A stretch of 64,000 bases of DNA from Budvicia diplopodorum (GCF_009800925.1 NZ_WOYF01000006.1:43937-107936); one strand, 5' to 3'; shown: positions 44,719-54,015, numbered from the stretch's first letter. Numbers and translations: made by a program. Notes: generated by a model not told the origin, from the sequence alone.

Positions 44719-45972
44719 ATGAAAGAGAGCGTACTGCATAAGCTGACGATTCTGGCCGAATCGGCAAAGTATGATGTGTCCTGTTCGTCCAGCGGTACCA
44801 CCCGTGGCAAGAAAGCCGGTAGCATCGGCAGTACTAGCGGGTGGGGAATATGCCATAGCTTCACCGAAGACGGGCGCTGTGTCTCTTTATTGAAAATCTT
44901 ACTGACCAACTTTTGCCAGTATGACTGCGCCTATTGCATTAACCGCCGCAGTAACGATGTGGAACGCGTAGCGTTTACGCCAAAAGAGCTGGCTGAACTC
45001 ACCGTTGAATTTTACCGACGTAACTATATAGAAGGGCTGTTTCTCAGCTCTGGCGTGATTAAAAGCCCCGATCACACCATGGAAAAAATGATCAGGGTGA
45101 TTAAAGAGCTGCGAACCGTGCACCATTTCAATGGCTATATTCATATGAAAACCATTCCCGGTGCCAGTCAGGAACTGGTTTATCAAGCCGGGCTTTATGC
45201 CGATCGCTTAAGCGTCAATCTGGAAGTCCCCATTGAAGCCGATCTGAAGCTGCTGGCGCCGGAAAAAGATCATCAAAGCGTGTATAAGCCAATGAATTTT
45301 ATTCAACAGGGAATGATACAAAGCCTTGAGGATCGGCGGAAATATCGTTCAGCCCCGCGTTTTGTTCCCGCCGGGCAAAGCACTCAGCTGATTGTGGGTG
45401 CGGCCAACGATAATGATAAAGACATTCTTCAGCTATCATCGGCGCTTTATCAGCGCCAAAGCATGAAACGCGTTTACTATTCTGGCTATATTCCGGTCAA
45501 CGCTTACGACAAACGTTTGCCAGCCACGGTTGAAACTCCGTTAAAGCGAGAAAACCGTCTATATCAAGCAGACTGGCTAATGCGTTTTTACCAGTTCAGC
45601 GCCAATGAAATTCTGGACGACCGCTCGCCGTATCTCGATCTGGATATGGATCCAAAGCTGGCCTGGGCTATCCGGCATCCGGAGCGTTTTCCCATAGACG
45701 TTAATACCGCCAGCTATGCCGCTATTTTGCGGGTGCCGGGCATTGGTATTAAATCGGCTAATCTGATCGTCGCGGCCAGAAAGCACGGGCGACTTAGCCT
45801 AGCCGGGCTGAAAAAGATCGGGGTAGTATTGAAGCGGGCGCAGTATTTCATTACTAACAACGAGCTGCCGCTACACACCATTCATGAAGCCACGCCGGAG
45901 TATGTGAGGCAGGTATTGCGCGATCCCAGCCCTCAACCCTATGCTGCACAGCAGCTTTCATTGGGCTTTTAG
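44719..45972 (+). CDS. Putative DNA modification/repair radical SAM protein with helix-hairpin-helix
   Basis: The 417-residue protein has a radical SAM cluster motif, C66-QYD-C70-AY-C73. The SAM core covers about residues 60-300. A helix-hairpin-helix DNA-binding segment lies near residue 336 (ILRVPGIGIKSANLIVAAR). This combination is the family described as a radical SAM protein linked to uracil-DNA glycosylase (TIGR03916, from memory). Its chemistry is unknown. It is the first gene of a two-gene operon, followed after eight bases by a DUF4130 gene. The LexA box upstream points to a role in DNA damage. The N-terminus (residues 10-45) is rich in Ser and Gly. Confidence 0.87.
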   Translation: MKESVLHKLTILAESAKYDVSCSSSGTTRGKKAGSIGSTSGWGICHSFTEDGRCVSLLKILLTNFCQYDCAYCINRRSNDVERVAFTPKELAELTVEFYRRNYIEGLFLSSGVIKSPDHTMEKMIRVIKELRTVHHFNGYIHMKTIPGASQELVYQAGLYADRLSVNLEVPIEADLKLLAPEKDHQSVYKPMNFIQQGMIQSLEDRRKYRSAPRFVPAGQSTQLIVGAANDNDKDILQLSSALYQRQSMKRVYYSGYIPVNAYDKRLPATVETPLKRENRLYQADWLMRFYQFSANEILDDRSPYLDLDMDPKLAWAIRHPERFPIDVNTASYAAILRVPGIGIKSANLIVAARKHGRLSLAGLKKIGVVLKRAQYFITNNELPLHTIHEATPEYVRQVLRDPSPQPYAAQQLSLGF

Positions 45973-45980
45973 CGCGCGTT

Positions 45981-46745
45981 ATGTCGATCTTCTACTACGA
46001 TAAGACCTTTGACGGCTTGCTCAGCGTGGTGTTTGATGCCTATAAGCTCAAGCTCTTCCCCGAGCTGTTACTGACAGAGGGCGACATTGAGCCGATGTTT
46101 ATGCAGCGGCTTCACACCACGGTGACGGACTTTCATAAGTCCGATCGCGTATGGAAGGCGTTGCAGAAGAAGCTGTCAAAGCAGGCGCTGAACCATATGA
46201 TGTACGTTTGGCAGTCGGAACAACGGGGCGCTGATTCACTATTGTTTCGCTATATCCGCAAAGCTATCGACTCACCCCAGCCGATCGAAACCCATTTTAG
46301 CGACGATGACGTAATGGCGATGCTCAAGCTGGCGAAGAAGGTCAGCAAAGATCAGATGTATCTGATTGAGTTTGTCCGCTTTCAGAAAACCAAACAGAAC
46401 ATTTTTTTCTCCGTGGTTGCACCGGATTCCAACGTGCTGCCGTTGGCTATTCGCCATTTTACCGAGCGTTTTTCCGATCAACAGTGGGCGCTGTATGACA
46501 CCCGGCGAGGCTATGGCTTTTATTACGATCTACATAAGGTCGAACAGATAACCTTGCCCGACCACGATAGCCTGATAGCCGGTAGGCTTAATCCCGCGCT
46601 GCTTGCCGCCGATGAAGCGCTGTTTCAAACGCTATGGAAAGGGTATTTCAAGGCGATAACCATTAAAGAGAGAAAGAACCTGCGCCAGCAACGACAGCAT
46701 ATGCCCGCCCGCTTTTGGTATCTGCTGCCTGAAATGCAACTCTAG
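45981..46745 (+). CDS. DUF4130 protein, partner of the radical SAM protein
   Basis: The 254-residue protein matches the DUF4130/TIGR03915 family: YDKTFDGLLSVVFDAY at the start, RLHTTVTDFHKSDRVWKAL near residue 45, EFVRFQKTKQNIFFSVVAPDSNVLPL near residue 125, and a C-terminus with QTLWKGYFKAITIKERKNLRQQRQHMPARFWYLLPE (key part MPARFWYLLPE). In many bacteria this domain is fused to a uracil-DNA-glycosylase-like domain; here the protein ends before any such domain. It is translationally close to the radical SAM gene and surely shares the SOS promoter. Confidence 0.87.
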   Translation: MSIFYYDKTFDGLLSVVFDAYKLKLFPELLLTEGDIEPMFMQRLHTTVTDFHKSDRVWKALQKKLSKQALNHMMYVWQSEQRGADSLLFRYIRKAIDSPQPIETHFSDDDVMAMLKLAKKVSKDQMYLIEFVRFQKTKQNIFFSVVAPDSNVLPLAIRHFTERFSDQQWALYDTRRGYGFYYDLHKVEQITLPDHDSLIAGRLNPALLAADEALFQTLWKGYFKAITIKERKNLRQQRQHMPARFWYLLPEMQL

Positions 46746-46751
46746 CAATGC

Positions 46752-47645
46752 CTATACTGAGTTAGCAATAAACTCGCGCAGCCAGCGGTGGGCCGGATCG
46801 CGATGACATCGTTCATGCCATAGCATCGCCATTTCATAGCTGGGTACCTCGACCGGAGCCGGGCAAATTTGCAGCCCATCCGCGTTACGCACCAAGCGTG
46901 AAGGTAACATGGCCACCAAATCGGTAGCCCGTATCGCCTCTCTGACAAACAGAAAGTGCGGAACCGAAAGCACCACGTTGCGCTTCATACCAGCCTCGGC
47001 CAATATGCGATCGGTGACGCCGTGAAACCCACCGCCTTCCGGCGATACCAATACGTGCTCAAGCTGGCAAAACTGTTCAAGGGTAAGCCGGTTGCTTAAC
47101 GCCGGATGCCCCTGACGGCCCACCAAAACGTAGCTTTCAGAAAAAAGGATTCGGCGATGGAGGCCGGGCGGAGCGCCTTCTGCGGTATGAAATGCCAGAT
47201 CGATATCGCCCCGTTCGGCGAGCCGGGGTAACCGTGACGGCGTCACTTCAACCACCGCCAGCCGGGTTCCCGGCGCGGCGGCACGCAGCCCCGCCAGCGC
47301 CGGTAGCACAATGGTCGATTCACCGTAATCAAAGGCAGATATGTGCCAAGTATTGGTAGCCTGCGCCGGGTCAAACGGGCTGGCCGGTGATACCACTCGG
47401 CCAAGGGCTTCAAGAACCTGCCTCAATGGTTCACGAAGTTCTTCAGCCCGAGAGGTGGGCCGCATTCCCCGTGGCCCGGGTAGTAATAATGGATCGTCAA
47501 AAATATCCCTTAGTTTGGCCAGATGAACGCTAACGGAAGGCTGAGAGAAGTTTAACCGCCGGGCTGCCTTGGTCACGTTTTGTTCTGCCAGAAGCACGTC
47601 AAGCGTCACTAATAGATTGAGGTCCAGCCGCCTGAGATTATTCAT
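46752..47645 (-). CDS. LysR-family regulator, divergent from a quinone reductase
   Basis: The 297-residue LysR protein has an N-terminal winged HTH (residues 5-65: LLAEQNVTKAARRLNFSQPSVSVHLAKLR) and a NodD-type effector domain. It is divergent from the flavin quinone reductase gene, with 90 bases between, the usual layout for a LysR regulator and its target. It ends six bases from the DUF4130 stop on the other strand. Confidence 0.9.
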   Translation of the reverse strand: MNNLRRLDLNLLVTLDVLLAEQNVTKAARRLNFSQPSVSVHLAKLRDIFDDPLLLPGPRGMRPTSRAEELREPLRQVLEALGRVVSPASPFDPAQATNTWHISAFDYGESTIVLPALAGLRAAAPGTRLAVVEVTPSRLPRLAERGDIDLAFHTAEGAPPGLHRRILFSESYVLVGRQGHPALSNRLTLEQFCQLEHVLVSPEGGGFHGVTDRILAEAGMKRNVVLSVPHFLFVREAIRATDLVAMLPSRLVRNADGLQICPAPVEVPSYEMAMLWHERCHRDPAHRWLREFIANSV

Positions 47646-47692
47646 AGTAATACCTGCTATATTTATTATTCATTTTTAATATACCTGAGAAG

Positions 47693-47723
47693 TGATTATC
47701 TTGCCCGCTCTGATCAATAATCA
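47693..47723. promoter_or_regulatory. LysR-type binding site candidate
   Basis: TGATTAT (47693-47699) and ATAATCA (47717-47723) form a 7-base inverted repeat in the 90-base region between the LysR gene and the quinone reductase, ending 12 bases before the latter's start. Confidence 0.45.
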
Positions 47724-47735
47724 AAGAGAGAAGCA

Positions 47736-48515
47736 ATGAATATTCTTTTGGTTTATGCGCACCCTGAGCCCAAGTCACTCAACGGTTCAATTAAAAACTT
47801 TACGGTAAAACGGCTGGAAGATAGCGGGCACCGCGTTCAGGTATCCGATTTATACGCCATGAAATGGAAAACCACCATAGATGCCAGTGACAGTCGGGAG
47901 CCTTTAGATAGCCAGCGGTTTGACCCGTATCTCGAATCTCAGCACGCGTTTGCTAATGGGCTACAGAGCCAAGATATCGCCGCCGAACAGGATAAACTAC
48001 GCTGGGCCGATACGGTGATTTTGCAGTTTCCCCTGTGGTGGTTTTCCATGCCGGCCATCTTAAAAGGCTGGATAGAGCGAGTCTATGCCAGCGGTTTTGC
48101 CTATGGCGTTGGAGAACACTCAGACAGACATTGGGGTGACCGCTACGGTGAAGGAACGTTGGCCGGAAAGCGGGCCATGCTGGTTGTTACCGCCGGTGGC
48201 TGGGAGTCGCACTATAAGCCCAGAGGGATTAACGGGCCTATTGACGATCTTCTCTTTCCAATTCAGCACGGGATCTTGTATTACCCCGGCTTCGATGTAT
48301 TACCGCCGTTTGTGGTCTATCAGACCCACAAAGTTGATGAAGCGGGGTTTAATCAACTGACGGAGCGGCTGGGTGAACGCCTTGATACCCTAAGCTTGAC
48401 GCCGCCGATAGCCTATCGTCAACAAAATGCGGGGGATTATGCTATTCCTGAGCTGGTATTACGCCCCGATATTTTGCCGGGGAAAACCGGGTTTTCTGTG
48501 CATATTGGTGATTAA
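47736..48515 (+). CDS. NAD(P)H quinone oxidoreductase, flavodoxin-like fold
   Basis: A 259-residue NQO1/MdaB-like flavoprotein. Motifs are the phosphate-binding start ILLVYAHPEPKSLNGSI, the FMN/FAD loop LQFPLWWFSMPAILKGWIERV (key part FPLWWFSMPAILKGW) near residue 97, and TAGGWESHY near residue 152. It should reduce quinones with two electrons to limit redox cycling. The C-terminus is longer than MdaB (193 aa) and nearer the NQO1 length. Regulation by the divergent LysR protein, perhaps in response to quinones, is likely. Confidence 0.88.
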   Translation: MNILLVYAHPEPKSLNGSIKNFTVKRLEDSGHRVQVSDLYAMKWKTTIDASDSREPLDSQRFDPYLESQHAFANGLQSQDIAAEQDKLRWADTVILQFPLWWFSMPAILKGWIERVYASGFAYGVGEHSDRHWGDRYGEGTLAGKRAMLVVTAGGWESHYKPRGINGPIDDLLFPIQHGILYYPGFDVLPPFVVYQTHKVDEAGFNQLTERLGERLDTLSLTPPIAYRQQNAGDYAIPELVLRPDILPGKTGFSVHIGD

Positions 48516-48545
48516 GCACAGTCTCTTGGTGACAAACCAAGACTT

Positions 48546-48573
48546 CGTCATCCCGGCGAAAGCCGGGATCGAC
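48546..48573. repeat. Palindromic intergenic repeat, copy 2
   Basis: CGTCATCCCGGCGAAAGCCG runs into GGATCGAC, a hairpin with CCCGGC / GCCGGG stem and a GAAA-type loop. It lies between the convergent ends of the quinone reductase and cbrA. Confidence 0.65.
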
Positions 48574-48606
48574 AAATTAGCACTGAGCTTAAAGGCTGGG
48601 CCTCGT

Positions 48607-49677
48607 TTATTTACCGAGCGGATGCTCTACCGGAATATGGGATATCTTGCTTTTCATGATCCATTTTCGGAGCCACGGCGTTGTCAGAATGGCGGCTTTT
48701 ACAATTTTGCTAAACAGCTTGATTCTTAGCTTTCGCGTGCGGCAACGGTAAGTATGATTTGGGATTGTGTCTCTGGCGTTAAGCACTTTACTGAGTATCT
48801 CAGCGCTGTCCAGCGCATAGCTTATCCCTTCCAACGAACTGGCGCTGATAAAGCCGGCGGCTTCGCCAATCAGAAACATATTGTCTTTGCCGCAGCAAAA
48901 ATCGCTGAATTTAGAAGGGCACAGCACCACGCATTTCTCAGTCTTGAGTACCTGATTGAAGCTAAATGAATAGGGCAGCAGTTTCTGTTTTAGCCGCTCA
49001 AAGCGCTGGTTAGCATTTTTCATGTCAAACGCGCCACCGATAATAAAATAGCCGTCTTTAGATATGCTCCACGCGTAACAGTCGGTTACTTCGCTATCGA
49101 AAATGCAGGAGTAGAACGGTACCGGGTGTCGGTCTTCAAACCATTGCTGAATAGACAGATATTTACGAATTTGACGCTCAGGATACAGACTACGCCTGAT
49201 TATCGAATTAGCGCCGTCGGCACCGACCACATAGCGGGCTGAAACCTGCCGCTGTATTCCGTTCTCAACGAAGGTAATTTGGTATCCGTCACCTTGCCTG
49301 ACGATTTGCTTGCACAGCGTGTCGTGGAGGACATCCACCGTGGCGGGGATTAAGCTTTTGAGCCAAAGGTCGAAACGATGGCGATTGATATTGACGTAAG
49401 TGCGCTGATAGTTACGAATCATCGAGGTTTGCAGATCGAAGGTTTTCACGCTAAATATTTGCGGATTAGCCAGCACCGAGACCGGTAAGTTGAGATTAGA
49501 ACGCACAAAAGATCGCTGGGAATCGGTAGCCAGCAGGCCGCCGCAGGGCTTTTGAAACCCGTCTTCACCGCTCGGCTGTTTCTTATCAAAAGCAATAACC
49601 TTGAGGTCAGGGTTAAGTAGCCGGGCTAAGGTGGAACCGGCCGGGCCTAATCCAACAATCGCAATATCGTAATCCAT
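48607..49677 (-). CDS. cbrA: CbrA, FAD-dependent geranylgeranyl-reductase-like oxidoreductase
   Basis: The 356-residue flavoprotein matches E. coli CbrA/YidS (354 aa): [19 protein letters not shown] (FAD GxGxxG), [50 protein letters not shown] and [21 protein letters not shown]. CbrA is reported in E. coli as part of the CreB regulon and linked to colicin M tolerance, perhaps by altering polyprenyl carriers. I start at ATG 49677, where the FAD fold begins; the longer frame adds a low-complexity leader. No operon partner is seen. Confidence 0.93.
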   Translation of the reverse strand: MDYDIAIVGLGPAGSTLARLLNPDLKVIAFDKKQPSGEDGFQKPCGGLLATDSQRSFVRSNLNLPVSVLANPQIFSVKTFDLQTSMIRNYQRTYVNINRHRFDLWLKSLIPATVDVLHDTLCKQIVRQGDGYQITFVENGIQRQVSARYVVGADGANSIIRRSLYPERQIRKYLSIQQWFEDRHPVPFYSCIFDSEVTDCYAWSISKDGYFIIGGAFDMKNANQRFERLKQKLLPYSFSFNQVLKTEKCVVLCPSKFSDFCCGKDNMFLIGEAAGFISASSLEGISYALDSAEILSKVLNARDTIPNHTYRCRTRKLRIKLFSKIVKAAILTTPWLRKWIMKSKISHIPVEHPLGK

Positions 49678-49891
49678 GATTAACCGCTGTAAAAAATAGA
49701 GGGTGGTATAGCGCGAGACAATACGCGGGCTGGATGAAGTTGTTGTGAAGTAGCGGTGGCCATTGATGCAAAGCACCGTCGCTACCGCCTGGCCATTTCA
49801 TTCACATCTCAATGCTTCATTTGATTGCAGTAGATATGAGTTTTATTTATCTTGTATGCATATTTATTGGTCAGAGGCTGGGAGATTAGCG

Positions 49892-50482
49892 ATGAAATAC
49901 AAAGAAGAAAATCTGAGTAACCTGATTCAAATCAGAGCGTTCAGTCAGGTTGTTGCTCAGGGGAGTGTTTCAAAGGCAGCAGAACAGCTATTCAGAACCC
50001 AGTCAGCCATCACCCGTTCCATTCGGGATTTAGAACAGGCGCTTGGCGTTTCGCTGTTTCAGCGCCAGGCCAACGGCATGCTGATCACCGATTTCGGCGC
50101 ATGCATCTTACCCAGAGTAACCCGCGCCCTTGACGAACTTCATCAAATCCCGCCGCTGTTAAATAAGCTTTTGGCCCGGCCGGGGCACCCGCGAAACGAT
50201 GCGGAGCCAATCTATTTGTATAACGTTCGTCGGCTGCAAATTTTTGTTTACCTGAGTGAAACAGGGCACATGCAAACCGTTGCCAATCAGTTAGGCCTCA
50301 GCCAGCCCGCCGTTAGCGCAGCGTTAAACGTGCTGGAAGAAGGAACCGGAACGCCGCTATTGGAACGTTCTCCGCACGGGCTGGTTCTCACGCTGGCCGG
50401 TCGCGAAATACAAGCCAATATTCGCCGCGCCTTGAACGAACTGGAACAGATCCCTGTAGACATCGCAGCCAAGCAGAAATAG
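49892..50482 (+). CDS. Tandem LysR-type HTH protein without effector domain
   Basis: The 196-residue product has two consecutive LysR-type winged HTH domains. Domain 1 (about 8-70) includes QGSVSKAAEQLFRTQSAITR; domain 2 (about 108-175) includes QTVANQLGLSQPAVSAALN. No substrate-binding domain follows; the frame ends KQK-stop. Longer relatives carry an effector domain after the two HTHs, and the sequence after this stop still resembles one in pieces. I start at ATG 49892 with GGGAGA upstream. It may be a truncated gene that still makes a DNA-binding protein. Confidence 0.7.
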   Translation: MKYKEENLSNLIQIRAFSQVVAQGSVSKAAEQLFRTQSAITRSIRDLEQALGVSLFQRQANGMLITDFGACILPRVTRALDELHQIPPLLNKLLARPGHPRNDAEPIYLYNVRRLQIFVYLSETGHMQTVANQLGLSQPAVSAALNVLEEGTGTPLLERSPHGLVLTLAGREIQANIRRALNELEQIPVDIAAKQK

Positions 50483-50700
50483 CCAAGGAAGGGCAAGAGC
50501 GGATAACGCTGTCTATACTTGTTGTAGCAGTCACTATCGGGGAACGTCGGCCATGCTTATTGGCCTCGGTAATCGAACTCATTCACTCACGGCTTTTGCC
50601 CGGACAAAAGATTAGCGCCACGGCGATGACCATCAGCCTGTTGTCTATTCAGCCAAGCGAGAAGAGTAACCCGAGGTGCTACTTTTGCCGCTAGTGATGA
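50483..50700 (+). pseudogene. Decayed LysR effector-domain remnant
   Basis: In a different frame, from about 50520, the sequence reads VTIGERRPCLLASVIELI and then HSRLLPGQKIS. This resembles the start of LysR effector domains (VxIGxLP...LLPxVIxxxHxRxPxxxIS). It is out of frame with the HTH gene and soon loses similarity. This suggests the regulator upstream lost its C-terminus by frameshift and stop. Confidence 0.4.
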
Positions 50701-50752
50701 GTTTTAGCCGTTCCCCGTCTTTATTCCGTTTATCTATCCGAGGAAAACAACC

Positions 50753-50974
50753 ATGATGAAAAAATTAGCCATACTGACAGCCGCGCTGGCAATGGTAAGC
50801 GTGCTTTCTGCCTGTTCAAGTGGATACGTTATCACCACTAAGAGTGGCGAAATGCTTATTTCAAAAGATAAACCGGTGATGGATGAAGAGACCGGCATGA
50901 TTAGCTATACCGACAAGGCTGGCGACCAGCATCAGGTCAAATCTGAGGATATCCAAGAGATGATGGAGAAGTAG
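50753..50974 (+). CDS. YgdI/YgdR-family lipoprotein
   Basis: The 73-residue lipoprotein has lipobox LSAC (Cys21). It then has the short SH3-like YgdI/YgdR fold: SGYVITTKSGEMLISKDKP, EETGMISYTDKAGDQHQV and ending EDIQEMMEK. Two or more paralogues are common in enterics and their function is unknown. The start has CGAGGAAA upstream. Confidence 0.88.
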   Translation: MMKKLAILTAALAMVSVLSACSSGYVITTKSGEMLISKDKPVMDEETGMISYTDKAGDQHQVKSEDIQEMMEK

Positions 50975-51162
50975 CGTTTAAATTGGTCCCAATGGGCGAA
51001 TTAATGCGCGTCAGCTAAGCATTCTTACATAATGTGGCCCTATCATATCGTCACCCCTGTGGCGACGGAGAAGAGCTGAGGATAATCAAGCAGATTACCA
51101 TTTCAAGTATATTGATTACCCTTGACTGACAGGCCCCACGCATTAATCCGCCCATTTCGATG

Positions 51163-52077
51163 CTACTTCTCACCACCTGAAGCCCGTGGCGTTCTGAGCC
51201 GGTTAACCAGCGAGCCAAATACGTTAATCAGCAGGCCGAACATCACCATCGCGGCACCGATAATCTGAACCATTGACAGGGTTTCATCTAATACCAGCCA
51301 AGCAGCGGTCATGCCAACCACCGGAACCAATAGCGTTAGCGGGGCAACCCGCCACGTTTCATAGCGAGACAGCAGCTGCCCCCAGACAGAGTAGCCAAAA
51401 ATGGTACTAATGATGGAAAGGTAGGCAATAGACAGAACGCCTTTCGCATTGATATTTGTCAGGCTATCAACGATCGCGGCCGGTCCTTCAAACAAAAACG
51501 AACACAGGAAAAATGGCAGGATCGGGATCGCAGCGCTCCATACCACCACACTCAGGATATTGTCTTCCGGTGAGACGCTGGCAATGCGTTTATTGACTAT
51601 ATTACCGCTGGCCCACGACAGCGCGGCGAACAGCGTCAGAATAAATCCAATGGCGGTGATGTTAGCGGTCGGTGCCTGACCCATGGCCAATACCACAATG
51701 CCCGCACCGGCAATGGTGATGCCCAAAAGATGATTGATTCTGATTTTTTCACGGAAAAACAGCGCGCATAGCAGTAGGGTGAAAAAGGCCTGAGCCTGCA
51801 AAACCAGTGAGGCTAATCCTGCCGGCATCCCCAGTTTGATTGCGCTAAACAGAAAGGCAAACTGGCCGAAATTTATCATTAGCCCATACATCACCAGTAA
51901 TCTGAGCGGGGCTTTCGGTATCGGAACCAGAAACAGGGCGGGAAACAGTACGAATAGAAACCGTAGCCCGCCTAGTAAGAACGGAGGGATACCGTCTAAA
52001 CCAAATCGGATCACCACAAAGTTCACGCCCCAAACGATCACCACGCAAAGGGCTAACAGCCTGTCTTTGGTACTCAT
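51163..52077 (-). CDS. eamA: Cysteine/O-acetylserine exporter EamA-like
   Basis: A ten-helix DMT-superfamily protein of 304 residues with two EamA repeats. It is close to E. coli EamA (299 aa): LALCVVIVWGVNFVVIRFGL, AIKLGMPAGLASLVLQAQAFFT and LLSRYETWRVAPLTLLVPVVGM. EamA exports O-acetylserine and cysteine. I chose ATG 52077, preceded by GGGAG, rather than ATG 52110. No operon partner. Confidence 0.9.
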   Translation of the reverse strand: MSTKDRLLALCVVIVWGVNFVVIRFGLDGIPPFLLGGLRFLFVLFPALFLVPIPKAPLRLLVMYGLMINFGQFAFLFSAIKLGMPAGLASLVLQAQAFFTLLLCALFFREKIRINHLLGITIAGAGIVVLAMGQAPTANITAIGFILTLFAALSWASGNIVNKRIASVSPEDNILSVVVWSAAIPILPFFLCSFLFEGPAAIVDSLTNINAKGVLSIAYLSIISTIFGYSVWGQLLSRYETWRVAPLTLLVPVVGMTAAWLVLDETLSMVQIIGAAMVMFGLLINVFGSLVNRLRTPRASGGEK

Positions 52078-52498
52078 ACCACTCCCATTGTTGACGTTGT
52101 TTATCCCCATCTACGCCAACAGGATAGGATGTGGAATGAAATCACCCGATTATTATGCCGGATCATAATACTAATCTGCATGATGGCTATCAATAAATGC
52201 GCCGTTGAGCGAGCGGCGGCGTAATAGCAACGAGACAGCTCAATTATCGTCAAATTGTCATCTTCGCCCTTTAGGCTAAGTGCTGACTTGTTAGCTAAAA
52301 CCTGGGTCCCGGCTTTCGCCGGGATGACGACATAGAGTAAGAATGGCGACAGAGCGTCGGCTTACATGAGTTCTATAAGCCCAACAATGTTCTAATCGGC
52401 TAACCGGTTGATATTTATTCAAGCTTATTCTGTGAATAGGCTATTATTGCTACGACTGCTTATTAACACGGCTGCCCGTTCTGAATAAAGGAAATATT
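52078..52498. other. Intergenic region between eamA and amn
   Basis: No gene is seen in these 421 bases. It contains a palindromic repeat copy at 52302-52331 and, on the right, the amn promoter and a good ribosome site (AAAGGAAA). Confidence 0.4.
52302..52331. repeat. Palindromic intergenic repeat, copy 3
   Basis: The core GTCCCGGCTTTCGCCGGGAT is the inverse orientation of the copy at 48546-48573 (shared CATCCCGGCGAAAGCCGGGA, one base differing at the edge). It is followed by GACGAC. Confidence 0.65.
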
Positions 52499-53959
52499 TT
52501 GATTCAACAACCCGCAACACGTCACCTTACTGCCGCTGAGGCTATTGATAGACTTGAAGTTTTATACCAAGCGGCATTATCTGCGCTGCGCGATGCTATC
52601 AGCAATTTTATTAAAGACGGTACGCTGCCTAACCCACAGGCCAGAGCAGAAGGGCTATTTGCTTACCCGCAGCTCAGCGTGATCTGGAACGGTGAATATC
52701 AAGACCACCATCGGAGCCGCTCCTTTGGCCGCTTTGTTCGCATCGGGCAGTACAGCACCACCGTTACCCGCCCATCGCTGTTCCGGCGTTACCTATCAGA
52801 ACAGCTGGCTTTGCTGGAAAACGAGTATGACGCCACGTTTCAAGTGACACCGTCACTACAAGAAATGCCTTATCCGTTTGTGATTGATGGCTCAGACCTG
52901 ATACTTAACCGTTCAATGACTGCCGATCTTGCCCGGCATTTCCCCACCACGGATTTAGCCAAAATAGGCGATGGCATCACCGACGGCATTGATAATTCTA
53001 TCGACAGTTTTCCGCTATCCCATTTTGATGCACTGCGCACCGATTTCTCCCTCGCCAGGCTAAAACACTATACCGGCACGCCGGTTGAAGACGTTCAGCC
53101 CTACATTATGTTTACCAACTATAGCCGCTATGTTGATGAGTTTGTCAGCTGGGCCTGTGAGCAAATACTGGATCCTGACAGTCCTTATCAGGCGCTTTCC
53201 TGTGCCGGTGGTGGCTACATCACGGCAGAGAATGCCGATCCGCAAAAGACTACCTCCGATCTGGCGTGGAAAAAGCACCAGATGCCGGCTTATCACCTGA
53301 TTGCGAAAAACGGGCAGGGAATCACGCTGGTCAATATTGGCGTGGGGCCATCGAATGCCAAAACCATTTGTGACCATCTGGCGGTGCTTCGCCCGCACGT
53401 CTGGCTGATGATTGGCCACTGCGGCGGGCTGCGTGAAAGTCAGGCCATCGGTGACTATGTGCTGGCTCACGCCTATTTGCGTGACGACCACGTACTGGAT
53501 GCCGTTCTTCCGCCAGATATTCCCATTCCAAGCATTGCAGAAGTTCAGCGCGCACTTTACGACGCAACCAAAGCGGTGAGCGGTATGCCGGGCGAAGAGG
53601 TAAAACAGCGGCTGCGCACCGGCACGGTAGTCACCTCAGACGATCGTAACTGGGAGCTACGCTTTTCCGCTTCCGCCATGCGTTTTAGCCTTAGCCGTGC
53701 GGTTGCGGTAGATATGGAAAGCGCCACCATTGCCGCTCAGGGCTATCGTTTTCGCGTACCTTACGGCACGCTGCTGTGCGTATCGGATAAACCGCTGCAC
53801 GGTGAAATTAAGCTCCCGGGGCAGGCTAACCATTTTTACGAAGGGGCGATTTCAGAGCATTTGCAAATCGGTATCCGGGCGATTGATTTACTGCGTGCAG
53901 AAGGCGACAAGCTGCATTCCCGTAAGCTACGCACCTTTAACGAACCGCCGTTCCGTTGA
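52499..53959 (+). CDS. amn: AMP nucleosidase
   Basis: The 486-residue protein is collinear with E. coli Amn (484 aa): LKHYTGTPVE near residue 190, VNIGVGPSNAKTICDHLAVLRP near residue 280, MIGHCGGLRESQAIGDYVLAHAYLRDDHVLD and DMESATIAAQGYRFRVPYGTLLCVSDKPLHGE (key part DMESATIAAQGYRF). It hydrolyses AMP to adenine and ribose 5-phosphate. The start is TTG 52499 with AAGGAAA seven bases upstream; no ATG gives the conserved N-terminus. Confidence 0.97.
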   Translation: MIQQPATRHLTAAEAIDRLEVLYQAALSALRDAISNFIKDGTLPNPQARAEGLFAYPQLSVIWNGEYQDHHRSRSFGRFVRIGQYSTTVTRPSLFRRYLSEQLALLENEYDATFQVTPSLQEMPYPFVIDGSDLILNRSMTADLARHFPTTDLAKIGDGITDGIDNSIDSFPLSHFDALRTDFSLARLKHYTGTPVEDVQPYIMFTNYSRYVDEFVSWACEQILDPDSPYQALSCAGGGYITAENADPQKTTSDLAWKKHQMPAYHLIAKNGQGITLVNIGVGPSNAKTICDHLAVLRPHVWLMIGHCGGLRESQAIGDYVLAHAYLRDDHVLDAVLPPDIPIPSIAEVQRALYDATKAVSGMPGEEVKQRLRTGTVVTSDDRNWELRFSASAMRFSLSRAVAVDMESATIAAQGYRFRVPYGTLLCVSDKPLHGEIKLPGQANHFYEGAISEHLQIGIRAIDLLRAEGDKLHSRKLRTFNEPPFR

Positions 53960-53971
53960 GGCGTTAGTTTA

Positions 53972-54015
53972 GGGGGAGAGGGCCGCTTGGAAAACGGAAG
54001 TTATTCCACGCTAAG
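53972..54015. repeat. Tn3-family-like terminal inverted repeat, single copy
   Basis: The stretch starts GGGGGAGAGGGCCGC, contains TTGGAAAACGGAAG and ends CCACGCTAAG. The last part matches the inner end of Tn21-type 38-base repeats (GGAAAAT...CACGCTAAG, from memory) and it starts with the usual G run. It directly abuts an arsH fragment. No matching opposite copy was found to the right of arsC. Confidence 0.6.

Noticed and set aside
47711..47723. Possible FNR box CTGATCAATAATCAA before the quinone reductase
   Set aside because: The half-sites are five bases apart instead of four; the wider TGATTAT/ATAATCA dyad explains the region better.
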